A DNA stretch of 64,000 bases from Vitellaria paradoxa. Lineage: Eukaryota > Streptophyta > Magnoliopsida > Ericales > Sapotaceae. The stretch spans positions 26,624,147-26,688,146 of the forward strand of contig CM034243.1 in NCBI GenBank assembly GCA_019916065.1, read 5' to 3'. Below the pieces are notes generated by a model. That model was not told the origin of the DNA. It searched no databases and worked only from the letters and a program-made list of their open reading frames with translations. Shown one piece after another: positions 11,812-21,945 of the stretch; positions within the stretch are counted from its first letter, which is position 1; each line of letters begins with the position of its first letter. Both the position numbers and the translations under genes were made by a program.

Positions 11812-12287
11812 AAATAATAGCCAAAAAAAATCGAGTTAGGAAGGTGATCAAGGGCTGGGATGCTAAGGCTGTTGTAATCCTAATATAAATACTCTTTTTG
11901 AGTCTTCATAACTTTTATTTTTTACTATTTTATTGTAGAAAATCGGACTTTTTAGTCTTTTCTTGGGACTTTTGTCCTAGAAATTCATATATTCTTGTTT
12001 CATGTTTGATTCTATTGCTATTTCTTCCTGTCTTATTACTGGAAATCCATTAAAAGGTGATTAGTTTTGCTCTGAATAGCAATTTATATTAGATTTCAGG
12101 ATTTTGCTGCATTGGAAAGCCTTGTGAAAGTCCTGTGATAAAGACTTGCTGTGGAAATACCCACAGTGGGGTGGACCGCAGGGGGACTTCCTGTCTGCTG
12201 GAAGATCCTACATGAGGGGTGTGCCCATAACAGGGATGAAGTATTCTGGTTAGGCTGACATGGAAGGGGCCATCATGACGTCAGTGG

Positions 12288-12848
12288 GGCAGGGACGAGT
12301 TTTTTTTTTTTTTGTTTTACAGATGGTTGAGGCACTTAATCTGCAATTGCTACTAGGGAGAGTATTTCGAAGAATACGGTTAATGAGAAACCGTGCTATG
12401 GTATTGCGGTTATGGAGGTCGCAACACCCAAAAACCGTAGTTTGGGAGCGCGATTTTCCTATGAAACCGCCATTTGAAACCGCAATTTGAGATTCAACTG
12501 TAATTGAAGACCCGCGGCATGAAAGCGCAGTTCTAGAGATAGGCTGAAGACCCGCGGCATGAAAGCACGGTTCTAGACCGCTGACTGCTTCCGCTGAATG
12601 AGCCCAAAAACCGCCAGTTCATAGCGCGGTTGTTCCAAGAACCGTGAGTTCAAATCGCGTTTCATGTGTCCGAAAAATAGACAAACCCGCTACCCGATAT
12701 CACGATTCTTCTTCAAAGTTAACTGATAACCGCGACTTGAAAATGCGGTTTCTCACTAGCCGTATTTTCCAAATTAGTTTTCTCTCGGCTGTAATTGCAG
12801 ATTAAGTGCCTCAACCATCTGTAAAACAAAAAAAAAGTCGGCAGGGAC
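12288..12848. mobile_element. Non-autonomous Mutator-like element, 543 bp, 9-bp target duplication
   Basis: The element (12297-12839) is flanked by GGCAGGGAC at 12288-12296 and 12840-12848; 9 bp is the hallmark length for Mutator-like elements. Its ends are inverted copies: GAG-poly(T)-GTTTTACAGATGGTTGAGG and onward on the left, mirrored on the right, near-identical for about 50 bp and similar for about 100 bp. Unit B has the empty site near 48745-48755. It encodes no transposase. Its interior is a GC-richer array of short inverted repeats. Confidence 0.82.
12385..12756. repeat. Array of about nine short hairpin-like units inside the Mutator-like element
   Basis: Units start with AACCG or ACCCGC and end with GCGGTT-like sequence 10-13 nt later, so each can fold on itself; AACCGCGACTTGAAAATG followed by CGGTT (12728-12751) is the clearest. 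Approximate units: 12388-12411, 12431-12455, 12463-12490, 12507-12536, 12546-12576, 12606-12635, 12637-12666, 12681-12711 and 12725-12754. Units 4 and 5 share the exact phrase GAAGACCCGCGGCATGAAAG. The outer units are the best conserved. Confidence 0.6.
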
Positions 12849-13456
12849 ACCTATTGATGTAGCCATGTACCCACAAATATAATCCATCAATGCCTTGTGT
12901 AATTGTTTAATCCGTCTGTAAAATACTATATGAAATGGTTGGCTTCCTGATATGTCCAACCAAAATCAAGATTGAGCATTGGGATGGTGACAGTGAAAAG
13001 TGAACACAGTACAACATTGGCAGTCCACCATGCTTTGGTGGAGCAAAAGCAAAAATTGGTGTACAGTGAAAATAAAAGAACAAATAGAACAAAGGAAAAA
13101 CCAAGTTTAAATGATTGAGAAGCCAATTCAAGAAAATTTTTTTTTTTCACAATGTGATTTACTGAATGTTTATTTGCATGTGCCATAAATTGGCAGCCAA
13201 TTCTAATTCATGATTTTAGCTAAGTACTCAGCTGAGTGGAATCAGCTCTATGCTCATAAAGGAAAAGGTGCCTACATTTGGCCCTTCTCAGAGCCCGCAG
13301 TGCTGGAGCTTTGTGCACTGCGTTTTCCTATTAGCCCACTGAGTGCTGAATTATTTAATCTGATGTTTTGGAGAACTATCTGTTTGTTGGCTATTTGCTA
13401 AAATTTGTGTTGATACTGGGATTGGTCTTTCATTTAGTAGAGCTTGAATCTTGCAG

Positions 13457-13564
13457 GCACTAAAGCAACTGCCTCAGGAAAATATTAAGTTAGCAACAAA
13501 ATTTGGTATCGCACTAAAGCAGCTACCTTGGGAAAATATTGAGTTAGCCACAAAGTTTGGTGTT
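13457..13564 (+). repeat. 54-bp in-frame tandem duplication in AKR copy 1 exon 3
   Basis: Units 13457-13510 and 13511-13564 encode ALKQLPQENIKLATKFGI and [21 protein letters not shown] copy 2 has one unit ([18 protein letters not shown]). The duplicated segment contains the catalytic-Lys region of aldo-keto reductases (ATKFG). Confidence 0.9.
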
Positions 13565-13804
13565 GGAAATTCTGGACCTAGACAAGCAATGGTCAAAGGC
13601 ACCCCTGAATATGTTCGCTCCTGTTGCGAGGCCAGCTTGAGCCGCCTTGGTGTGGACTACATTGATCTCCACTATGTGCACCGGATTGTCACATCAGTAC
13701 CTATAGAGGAGACACTATTCATTTTGCTCTGTAAGCATTTTGCTTCTCTGTTTCCATTTTTTCAGTGCATCTTTAAGTGATTTCTTATTTTTATAATAAA
13801 AAGT

Positions 13805-14566
13805 TGATGAAGGAGCTCCATCATTAAGCTATCAAGGTCCCATAACTAGAGCCAAAGCAAAGGAACTCCAAAGTTTGATCATGGAAGCTTTTGGACAAGA
13901 GGAAGCAATCGGTCAAAGAGAAGAATTCAAGTGCCAAGTTCTTTGCCAAGTGGACAAAGGGGATTGCCAAATGGAGATTAGTTAAAGGCAAGGTGGCAGC
14001 CACATGGTGGCCTCTTATTCGGCCAAAGATGAAGACTCAAGTCTACCATGTCAAGAGTCAAGCCCATTTCAGTCTTTTATTTTGTTTTGTATTTAAGACC
14101 TTATTTAATGCATGTTTTAATTGATTTGGAGTTAATGAACTGATGCAATGAATGAATGCCCTAATAGCTAGCCAATGAGGGCCTTTTGAGTTAATGCCAT
14201 TTAAGCTTGTCTTTTGGCCTTCCCTATTCTTGGAGGGATGTTCCAAGATTGAAATATTAGTATTATAAGTAAGGTGGCCGGCCACCAAGGTGAATAGCAT
14301 GTAATTTTCAGATTTGAAAATCAATTTGAGAGATTTTTCTTCCTTGCTTCTTGAAAGAACTTGGACTTAGTCATTTTAGCCAATTGACTATTTTATCTTT
14401 GATAATCAAGTTACCTTAGAACTTGTTTCTATTGTGAGTTGGTTCCTTGGCTTGTCCCATCCTTCAAAACCGAATCATTGCCTCTCCACGGGTTGGGGTT
14501 GTGTTGATTCTTTGAAGTGGGAAACCTTGTTGGATTAAATATCAAGATCCTTTCACTTTCTCATCA
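13805..14566 (+). repeat. 5' LTR of the Ty3/gypsy element (762 bp)
   Basis: Begins TGATGAAGGAGC and ends TTTCTCATCA, giving 6-bp inverted termini TGATGA/TCATCA. A TATTATAAG TATA-like motif at 14261-14269 is followed by the palindrome GGTGGCCGGCCACC (14273-14286). The first 180 bp or so contain the same reading frame as in the 3' LTR, including the phrase GPITRAKAKEL. Confidence 0.95.
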
Positions 14567-14568
14567 TT

Positions 14569-14580
14569 TGGTATCAGAGC
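14569..14580 (+). other. Primer-binding site, initiator tRNA-Met type
   Basis: TGGTATCAGAGC lies 2 nt after the 5' LTR. It matches the standard plant retrotransposon PBS complementary to the 3' end of initiator tRNA-Met. Minus-strand cDNA synthesis would start here. Confidence 0.92.
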
Positions 14581-15470
14581 TTGATCATCCTAACAAGGTG
14601 TGTTTTCTCCATTTCTTTTTTTTGGTAAGTTGTTTTCTCCATTTCAACTCTTCATCTTCCAACTTTTTGTTTTCTCCTCAAGGCTTTCGGCCAAGGGGAG
14701 ATTCCTTCATCTTTCTTTGTGTTTGCTGAGTTGTTGCAAAGGGGTTGAACTATCTTGTGGGGGATATTGAACTACATATATAAAAAAAAAAAAAAGAATC
14801 AGAAAAGAAAAGAAAATTCTGGGAAAAAAAAAAAAAAGGGGGGGCAAATCAGTTCGTCCACCAAAACAACCCAGAAAATTCCCAAATTTTACCCTCTTTA
14901 TCTCCATAATAAATAGCAATAAACCACCAACTTTCAGCTTGAAATTCGTTGGTTTGATTGGAGAACTAAGAGCTAGCCGAATTGAGCTCTAAACTTGAAG
15001 TTTGTTGCAAAACAGTGAGCAATCTGTCCTTTGAGTCTTTTGGGATTGTTAACATCATATTGGGGGGATCCCAATCTGGTTTTCAAGGGTTTTACCTCTA
15101 TATATTTGTTTTCCTTTAATTCTAAAGTTATCTTCTTCTTCTTTATTGCAAATCTGAACACTATTGTTGGTGGATACCAAACTCGTGCCATCTTAAGGTC
15201 TGTTTGGTTTAATGAAGCCATAACTAGGTAACTAGTTGTGTTAAATTTGCAAATCCGTTTCTTCCTAATCCCTATGATTTTCATTGATATATTTTCAAAT
15301 TGGGTTAAAAGACACTCTGCCCTAGTTCTTGAAAGGTAAGCAAAAGGAAGAGAATTGAGAGGTAAAAGGCAAGAGAGTGAGAGTATTGGAGAGAAAAGCC
15401 ATTACTTGAGTGAAACACTTGAGAGGGTGAGCCATTTTCTACTAACGTTTTCTTTCTTGCAGCCTTAAAC
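14581..15470 (+). other. Untranslated leader of the Ty3/gypsy element
   Basis: About 890 nt separate the PBS and the gag start. It has poly(A) and poly(G) tracts around 14780-14845 and short ORFs without coding character. TTTTTTTGGTAAGTTG near 14620 is a possible splice donor, and CTTTCTTGCAG at 15453-15463 a possible acceptor just before the gag ATG, so the leader could be spliced; this is inference. Confidence 0.5.
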
Positions 15471-17000
15471 ATGTCTAAAGAACAAGAAACCAGTGGTAGT
15501 AGTAAGGTTGGACCGAATGGAGATGATAAAATGTTGCTTGAAGCTTTAAGGCAACAAATGGACCGAAATAACTTTGTGATGACCACCTTGCTGGATAGGA
15601 TTGAGAAGTTGGAGGCAAAGGAAGATACTAGGGATAAGGGTAGTAGAGACAGATCACCAAATGTGGAAGGTAATGGAGGAGGAAGAGGGAATGGAATGCT
15701 TAGAATGGGTTTCGGCCAAAATGTGGGCAGAAATGAGGAAGCAAGAATTGAGAATATTGGGGAAGAAGAATTTAATGAAGAAGAATGGGGGAATGAATTT
15801 GTTGAAGAAGAAAATGAGTTACACTTCCATAATCCAAGGGGTAGGGGGTTTCGGCCACCTAGAGGTAGAGGATTTGGAGGAAGAAGAATGGGTAGAAATT
15901 ATAGGAATTGGGACTATGGAAATGGGGAAGGAATTGAAGAAAGGGTTGATTCAAATGTGGGAAGCATTAAGATGACGATTCCTTCCTTCCATGGAAAGGA
16001 AAATCCAGATTTGTACTTGGAGTGGGAAAGGCAAGTTGAACTCATCTTTGAGTGCCACAACTATTCGGAAGAAAAGAAAGTCAAACTTGCGGCTGTGGAG
16101 TTCAAAGATTATGCAATCATATGGTGGGATCAAATGTTGGTTAGGAGGAGAAATCTTGGCCTTAGAACCATTACCACTTGGGAAGCCATGAAAGAAGTCA
16201 TGAGGGAAAGGTTTGTTCCCCAACATTATTTTAAGGAGCTGTATCAAAGGTTGCAAAGGTTGTCACAAGGGGGTAGAAGTGTGGAAGAATATTTCAAGGC
16301 TATGGAGATGGCATTGGCGAGAACTCAATTGGAGGAACCTATGGAAGCTACCATGGCAAGGTTCTTGGCTGGTTTGAACATGGAAATAGCCCATGTGGTG
16401 GAATTACATTCCTACCATACCATAACCGAAATGGTGCACATTGCCATTAAGGTGGAAAGACAATTGAGAATGAAGAAATCTTTGAAGAATGGAAGTGGGC
16501 CGAATTTCTCAACCACAAAAAGTCCATGGAGGCCAAATTATGGAAAGCTAGAGAGGAATGAGAAGGATCTACCAAAACAGAAAAGGGAGGATTTGAAGGG
16601 AAAAGAAGAATGGAAAGGAAAAGGAAAAATAGAAGAGAAAGAAAAGAAAGGGGGTCCCACTAGAGCTAGAGAAGTTAAGTGTTTCAAGTGTTTGGGGCAT
16701 GGACATTATGCAAATCAATGTCCAAACCAAAGGGTGATGTATATGAGGGAAGATGGAGGTCTAGAGAGTGGAGATGAGGATGAGGAAGAGGAGACCCCAA
16801 ATCTGGCCGAAATTGGTGAAGAAGAGGAATTGGAGATGGGAGAGCAAGATCCTATGGTTGGGTTGACTTATGCTATGATAACCATGAGGGCTTTAAGTGC
16901 ACAAGTGGGATTGGAAGATGGGGATGCAATTCAAAGAGAAAACATTTTCCATACAAGGTGTGCCGTGAGCAACAAATTGTGTAGCATGATCATTGACTAG
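15471..17000 (+). CDS. gag: Ty3/gypsy Gag polyprotein, ending at the protease active site
   Basis: The 509-codon ORF starts at ATG 15471, 7 nt after a CTTGCAG. Residues about 30-55 look coiled-coil ([20 protein letters not shown]). Residues about 110-150 are rich in Arg and Gly. The central capsid-like domain includes [20 protein letters not shown] and [20 protein letters not shown], the usual plant retrotransposon-gag fold. A charged linker is followed by one zinc knuckle, [14 protein letters not shown] (CX2CX4HX4C), which packages RNA. The last codons read CSMIID then TAG at 16998-17000. The Asp-Ser/Thr-Gly protease motif is therefore split: Asp is the last Gag-frame residue, and SGS is in the next frame. 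In most related plant elements gag and pol are one frame. Confidence 0.93.
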   Translation: MSKEQETSGSSKVGPNGDDKMLLEALRQQMDRNNFVMTTLLDRIEKLEAKEDTRDKGSRDRSPNVEGNGGGRGNGMLRMGFGQNVGRNEEARIENIGEEEFNEEEWGNEFVEEENELHFHNPRGRGFRPPRGRGFGGRRMGRNYRNWDYGNGEGIEERVDSNVGSIKMTIPSFHGKENPDLYLEWERQVELIFECHNYSEEKKVKLAAVEFKDYAIIWWDQMLVRRRNLGLRTITTWEAMKEVMRERFVPQHYFKELYQRLQRLSQGGRSVEEYFKAMEMALARTQLEEPMEATMARFLAGLNMEIAHVVELHSYHTITEMVHIAIKVERQLRMKKSLKNGSGPNFSTTKSPWRPNYGKLERNEKDLPKQKREDLKGKEEWKGKGKIEEKEKKGGPTRAREVKCFKCLGHGHYANQCPNQRVMYMREDGGLESGDEDEEEETPNLAEIGEEEELEMGEQDPMVGLTYAMITMRALSAQVGLEDGDAIQRENIFHTRCAVSNKLCSMIID

Positions 17001-20000
17001 TGGAAGTTGTTGCAATGTGGTGAGCTCTCATCTTGTGAACAAATTGGGATTGGTGTGTAGGAAGCATCCAAAGCCATATGGACTACAATGGTTGAATGAA
17101 TGCAATAAATTGAAAGTAACCAAACAGGTTGTGGTTCCATTCACCATAGGGAAGTATGAGGATGAGGTATTGTGTGATGTTGTGCCTATGGTTGCTACTC
17201 ACATATTATTAGGGCGTCCTTGGCAATATGATAGGAGTGTGACTCATGATGGAAGGAAGAATAAGTATACTTTGGTGAAGGAAGGCCGATCATACACTCT
17301 AAACCCTTTGAGCCCTACTCAAGCTCATGAGGATCAAGTGAGGATTATGAGAGCACTTGAGGGAAAATCAGGTGAGGTAGAGAGTGATTCAAAAAAAATT
17401 GAGGGAAAAGAGAGGAAAGAAAAGAGTGGAGAAAGAAAAAGAGAGACAAAAGAGGAAAATGAGAGAACGAAAGAAAAAGGAGAGAAGTCTGGTATAAAAG
17501 AAAAAGAAGAGGGAAAAATGACTTTGTTTGTTGGAAAGAAAGAAATGAGAGAGGCATTGCATGACATGAGGCCCCTATACCTTCTTATGTATAAGGAGTC
17601 CTTATATTCTAATCCTAACAATGATTTTTCTCTCCCTAGTGTTGCTACTTCTCTTTTGCAGGAATATGAGGATATCTTTCCCGAGGAAGTGCCATCGGGT
17701 TTACCACCATTAAGGGGGATTGAGCATCAAATCGATTTTGTGCCTGGAGCTCAAATTCCAAACCGACCAGCTTATAGGAGCAATCCCGAGGAGAGCAAGG
17801 AACTTCAAAGGCAAGTAGAAGAATTGCTAGCCAAGGGGTATGTGAAGGAGAGCATGAGTCCATGTGCCGTACCTGTTCTTTTGGTGCCAAAGAAAGATGG
17901 GACTTTCCGAATGTGCGTTGATTGCCGTGCTATCAACAAGATCACCGTGAAATACAGGTATCCTATTCCTAGATTGGATGATATGCTTGATGAACTTCAT
18001 GGTGCTTGCATATTTTCTAAAATTGATCTTAAGAGTGGTTATCATCAAATTAGGATGAAAGAAGGTGATGAATGGAAAACAGCGTTTAAGACCAAGTATG
18101 GTTTATATGAATGGCTTGTGATGCCATTTGGGCTCACAAATGCACCTAGTACTTTCATGAGATTGATGAACCATGTGTTGAGATCTTTTATTGGAAAGTT
18201 TGTTGTTGTTTACTTTGATGACATTCTGATTTATAGCAAAAGCATGAATGATCATTTGCAACATTTGAGAAGTGTTTTTGATGTTTTAAGGAAGGAAAAG
18301 TTGTATGCTAATTTCAAGAAGTGTTGTTTTTGTATGGAAAGACTTGTTTTCCTAGGATTTGTTGTTAGTAGTAAAGGGATTGAAGTAGATGACGAGAAGG
18401 TGAAAGCCATTAGGGAATGGCCGAGACCTTCCAATGTGAGTGAAGTAAGGAGTTTTCATGGGCTTGCTAGCTTTTATCGTAGGTTTGTGCCTAATTTTAG
18501 TAGCCTAGCCGCCCCTTTGAATGAATTGGTAAAGAAGAATGTTCCATTTGTATGGGGTGATGAACATGAGAATGCATTTAACATGTTGAAAACAAAGTTG
18601 TGTTCTGCTCCTTTACTTGTATTGCCCGATTTTACCAAAGCTTTTGAAATTGAATGTGATGCCTCCGGGAAAGGAATTGGTGCTGTTTTGATGCAGGAGA
18701 AGAAGCCTATTGCATACTTTAGTGAGAAGCTGAATGGGGCAACCTTGAACTATTCAACATATGACAAGGAGCTCTATGCATTGGTGAGATCTTTGGAGAC
18801 ATGGCAGCACTACTTGTGGCCGAAGGAGTTCATAATTCACACCGATCATCAAGCTTTGCGGCATCTCAAGGGCCAAGGAAAGCTGAACAAGAGGCATGCT
18901 AGGTGGGTCGAGTTCATTGAGTCATTTCCATATGTGGTACAATACAAACAAGGTAAAGAGAACATTGTGGCCGATGCACTCTCAAGAAGGTATACTCTCC
19001 TTAACACTCTTGACTCTAAATTGCTAGGTTTTGAACTTGTTAAGGAATTGTATGAGCATGATTCTGATTTTTCACAAGTTTATAAGGCATGTGAGAACAT
19101 TGCATTTCAAAAATACTTTAGGCATGAAGGGTATTTGTTTAGGGAAAACAGATTGTGTGTGCCAAAGAGTTCTTTAAGAGATTTGTTAGTGCATGAAAGT
19201 CATAGTGGTGGTCTCATGGGGCATTTTGGGGTTGCAAAAACTTTAGATGTACTTAAGGAACATTTCTTTTGGCCTCATATGCAAAAAGATGTTGAGAGGT
19301 TTTGTGCTAGATGTGAAACTTGCAAAAGGGCCAAGTCTAAGGTGATGCCACATGGACTATACACACCATTGCCCATACCTAAACACCCTTGGGTTGACTT
19401 GTCTATGGATTTTATTTTGGGGTTGCCTAGGTCATCAAGGGGACATGATTCCATTTTTGTGGTAGTCGATAGATTCTCTAAGATGGCTCATTTTGTCCCA
19501 TGTAAGAAAACCGGTGATGCTACTTATGTGGCCAATTTGTTCTTTAGGGAAATTGTTAGATTGCATGGCATTCCTCAAACTATTGTTAGTGATAGGGATG
19601 TAAAGTTTTTGAGTCATTTTTGGAGAATCCTTTGGGGAAAATTAGGGACAAAATTGTTGTTTTCTACCACTTGCCATCCCCAAACCGATGGTCAAACTGA
19701 AGTGGTAAATAGGACTTTGTCTACACTATTGAGAACTTTTGTTAAGAAGAATTTGAAGTCTTGGGAGGAACTAATACCTTATATTGAATTTGCATACAAT
19801 AGAGTGGTACATTCCTCTAGTGGATTTTCTCCTTTTCAGATTGTATATGGATTTAATCCACTCACTCCCTTGGACTTGTCACCTTTACCTATTAAACACA
19901 TTGTTTCTCTTGATGGTAAAAACAAGGCCGAATTTGTGAAGAAAATCCATGCACAAGCTAGGTTGCATATTGAAAAGAAAAATCAATCTTATGCATCTCA

Positions 20001-20277
20001 TGCTAACAAAGGCAGAAAGGCAATTTTGTTTGAACCAGGTGACTTAGTGTGGGTGCACTTGAGGAAGGAAAGGTTTCCTCAACAAAGGAAATCCAAGTTG
20101 CAACCTAGAGGAGATGGACCTTTTAAAGTCTTGGAACGCATTAATCCTAATGCTTACAAGATTGACTTGCCAAGTGAGTATGGAGTAAGTAACACTTTTA
20201 ATGTCATTGATCTTTCTCCCTATTTTGGTGCAGGGCCAAATTCGAGGTCGAATTTTTCTCAAGAGGGGGGGGGATGA
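16993..20277 (+). CDS. pol: Ty3/gypsy Pol: protease, reverse transcriptase, RNase H, integrase
   Basis: The open frame from about 16993 has no ATG at its left end (TTG) and is +1 relative to gag, so it would need a frameshift or be non-functional as it stands. Order: protease remainder ([18 protein letters not shown]); a Lys/Glu-rich linker (residues about 130-175); RT with [29 protein letters not shown] and catalytic YFDD; RNase H ([29 protein letters not shown]); integrase zinc-binding HHCC ([11 protein letters not shown] to CETCKRAK) and DDE core ([19 protein letters not shown], then the Glu region [11 protein letters not shown]); GPY/F-like end ([20 protein letters not shown]). No chromodomain is seen. 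The stop TGA (20275-20277) is the first triplet of the 3' LTR. Confidence 0.94.
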   Translation: MTSGSCCNVVSSHLVNKLGLVCRKHPKPYGLQWLNECNKLKVTKQVVVPFTIGKYEDEVLCDVVPMVATHILLGRPWQYDRSVTHDGRKNKYTLVKEGRSYTLNPLSPTQAHEDQVRIMRALEGKSGEVESDSKKIEGKERKEKSGERKRETKEENERTKEKGEKSGIKEKEEGKMTLFVGKKEMREALHDMRPLYLLMYKESLYSNPNNDFSLPSVATSLLQEYEDIFPEEVPSGLPPLRGIEHQIDFVPGAQIPNRPAYRSNPEESKELQRQVEELLAKGYVKESMSPCAVPVLLVPKKDGTFRMCVDCRAINKITVKYRYPIPRLDDMLDELHGACIFSKIDLKSGYHQIRMKEGDEWKTAFKTKYGLYEWLVMPFGLTNAPSTFMRLMNHVLRSFIGKFVVVYFDDILIYSKSMNDHLQHLRSVFDVLRKEKLYANFKKCCFCMERLVFLGFVVSSKGIEVDDEKVKAIREWPRPSNVSEVRSFHGLASFYRRFVPNFSSLAAPLNELVKKNVPFVWGDEHENAFNMLKTKLCSAPLLVLPDFTKAFEIECDASGKGIGAVLMQEKKPIAYFSEKLNGATLNYSTYDKELYALVRSLETWQHYLWPKEFIIHTDHQALRHLKGQGKLNKRHARWVEFIESFPYVVQYKQGKENIVADALSRRYTLLNTLDSKLLGFELVKELYEHDSDFSQVYKACENIAFQKYFRHEGYLFRENRLCVPKSSLRDLLVHESHSGGLMGHFGVAKTLDVLKEHFFWPHMQKDVERFCARCETCKRAKSKVMPHGLYTPLPIPKHPWVDLSMDFILGLPRSSRGHDSIFVVVDRFSKMAHFVPCKKTGDATYVANLFFREIVRLHGIPQTIVSDRDVKFLSHFWRILWGKLGTKLLFSTTCHPQTDGQTEVVNRTLSTLLRTFVKKNLKSWEELIPYIEFAYNRVVHSSSGFSPFQIVYGFNPLTPLDLSPLPIKHIVSLDGKNKAEFVKKIHAQARLHIEKKNQSYASHANKGRKAILFEPGDLVWVHLRKERFPQQRKSKLQPRGDGPFKVLERINPNAYKIDLPSEYGVSNTFNVIDLSPYFGAGPNSRSNFSQEGGG
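20261..20274 (+). other. Polypurine tract
   Basis: AAGAGGGGGGGGGA, with a run of nine G at 20265-20273, directly abuts the 3' LTR. It would prime plus-strand DNA synthesis. The pol frame crosses it, and the LTR-encoded C-terminal frame is offset by one nt downstream of the G run. Confidence 0.9.
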
Positions 20278-21036
20278 TGAAGGAGCTCCATCATTAAGCT
20301 ATCAAGGTCCCATAACTAGAGCCAAAGCAAAGGAACTCCAAAGTTTGATCATGGAAGCTTTTGGACAAGAGGAAGCAATCGGTCAAAGAGAAGAATTCAA
20401 GTGCCAAGTTCTTTGCCAAGTGGACAAAGGGGATTGCCAAATGGAGATTAGTTAAAGGCAAGGTGGCAGCCACATGGTGGCCTCTTATTCGGCCAAAGAT
20501 GAAGACTCAAGTCTACCATGTCAAGAGTCAAGCCCATTTCAGTCTTTTATTTTGTTTTGTATTTAAGACCTTATTTAATGCATGTTTTAATTGATTTGGA
20601 GTTAATGAACTGATGCAATGAATGAATGCCCTAATAGCTAGCCAATGAGGGCCTTTTGAGTTAATGCCATTTAAGCTTGTCTTTTGGCCTTCCCTATTCT
20701 TGGAGGGATGTTCCAAGATTGAAATATTAGTATTATAAGTAAGGTGGCCGGCCACCAAGGTGAATAGCATGTAATTTTCAGATTTGAAAATCAATTTGAG
20801 AGATTTTTCTTCCTTGCTTCTTGAAAGAACTTGGACTTAGTCATTTTAGCCAATTGACTATTTTATCTTTGATAATCAAGTTACCTTAGAACTTGTTTCT
20901 ATTGTGAGTTGGTTCCTTGGCTTGTCCCATCCTTCAAAACCGAATCATTGCCTCTCCACGGGTTGGGGTTGTGTTGATTCTTTGAAGTGGGAAACCTTGT
21001 TGGATTAAATATCAAGATCCTTTCACTTTCTCATCA
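20275..21036 (+). repeat. 3' LTR of the Ty3/gypsy element (762 bp)
   Basis: Reads base-for-base the same as the 5' LTR by eye. It ends TCATCA before the AAAGT target repeat. An open frame entering from 20201 runs to 20455 and carries GPITRAKAKELQSLIMEAF, the conserved C-terminal phrase of plant Ty3 Pol proteins. So the LTR probably encoded the Pol tail, now out of frame with pol. Confidence 0.95.
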
Positions 21037-21945
21037 AAAGTGGTATTGAAGTTGGCATCAAATTCTCATTAGTATTGCTGGTGTTGTTGGAATTCTTCTA
21101 TTTGTATTCAAAATTTCTCCTTGAAATGCAGGTGGGGAACTCAAAAAATTAGTAGAAGAGGGTAAAATAAAGTACATTGACTTATCTGAAGCAAGTCCAA
21201 GTACAATAGTGAGAGCACATGCGGTTCATCCTGTTACTGCTGTACAGATGGAGTATTCACTTCTAACTCGTGATATTGAGGAAGATATAATCTCAGTTTG
21301 CAGGTTTATTCTCATTCCATTAAAAATCATGCAACTAGTCTTAACTTTATTTAACATTTTTTTTCAAGAACTTTGAGATATCTATACAAATTTTGCATTT
21401 TATCTTAATAACAAATTTACTTGTAAGAAATAAAAGAAAAGGTTATATAGGGAAGATTGTTTTCACTCTGTTCGAACCTCAGTGATTTCGAAGTATATGT
21501 GAATTCTCCTTTTATCTTATGTTTCATAAACTATCCTATGATTGCCAGGGAACATGGAATCGGTATGGTTCCTTATGCTCCTACAGGTCATGGGCTTTAT
21601 GGTGGCAAGGCAGTTGTGAAAAAAGTACCTGAAAATAGCTTCTTGGTATAGAAGTTAGAGATTTAACTTTTTTCTTAAATTAATTTTATGGTTTGAAGCA
21701 TCCTTGTGATCTTTATTTCAAGTTTTACTCTTTGTACTTATGTCAAGTACTAAATGAAAAGAATTATGATTAACCTTTTCTTTCTATCAGTGAACACATC
21801 CTAGGTTTTTCAGGGCAGAATTTAGAGCAGAACAAGATCTTTTATACTCGAATTAAAGCATTAGCTAAAAAGAAAGGATGCGCTCCTCTTCAACTCGCAC
21901 TTGCTTGGGTTCTTCATCAAGAGGATGACATTATACCTATTCCAG

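Larger units (their letters stand above)
10474..12111. mobile_element. 1.6-kb composite insertion in AKR copy 1 intron 2, possibly an LTR-like element with a nested foldback
   Basis: Absent from unit B (joined near 48565). The flanks share TTGGAAAGC (10465-10473 and 12112-12120), extending to 15 bp with one mismatch. The right part has a CTAATATAAATACTC TATA-like motif near 11880 and a T-rich downstream region like an LTR R-U5. No coding sequence is present. A separate inverted-repeat element is nested at about 10738-11811. Class uncertain: solo LTR, TRIM or non-LTR insertion are all possible. Confidence 0.45.
13800..21041 (+). mobile_element. Nearly complete, very young Ty3/gypsy LTR retrotransposon
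   Basis: The element spans 13805-21036 (7232 bp) and is flanked by the 5-bp target duplication AAAGT at 13800-13804 and 21037-21041. Unit B at about 49630-49645 holds the empty site in the same AKR intron. Order is 5' LTR, initiator-Met PBS, leader, gag, pol (protease, RT, RNase H, integrase), PPT, 3' LTR. This RT-RNaseH-integrase order defines Ty3/gypsy. No chromodomain is visible, and the coding sequence appears to continue into the LTR as in CRM-type chromoviruses, so a CRM-like placement is a tentative guess. Two frame breaks separate gag, pol and the LTR-encoded tail. The LTRs read identical over 762 bp, so insertion is recent and later than the module duplication. Confidence 0.95.

Noticed and set aside
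12260..12959. Frames repeating the phrase FFFVLQMVEALNLQL at two places
   Set aside because: They are translations of the inverted ends of the Mutator-like element, not a protein repeat.
13891..14324. Frames present twice, again at 20361-20794
   Set aside because: They are LTR sequence; only the frame continuing pol has a recognised phrase.
17334..17621. Minus-strand Ser/Phe-rich frames inside pol
   Set aside because: Antisense of the Lys/Glu-rich linker, so compositional shadows.
19999..20277. Chromodomain at the end of pol
   Set aside because: After the GPY/F-like region I see no aromatic-cage residues or chromodomain fold; the protein ends within about 20 residues.
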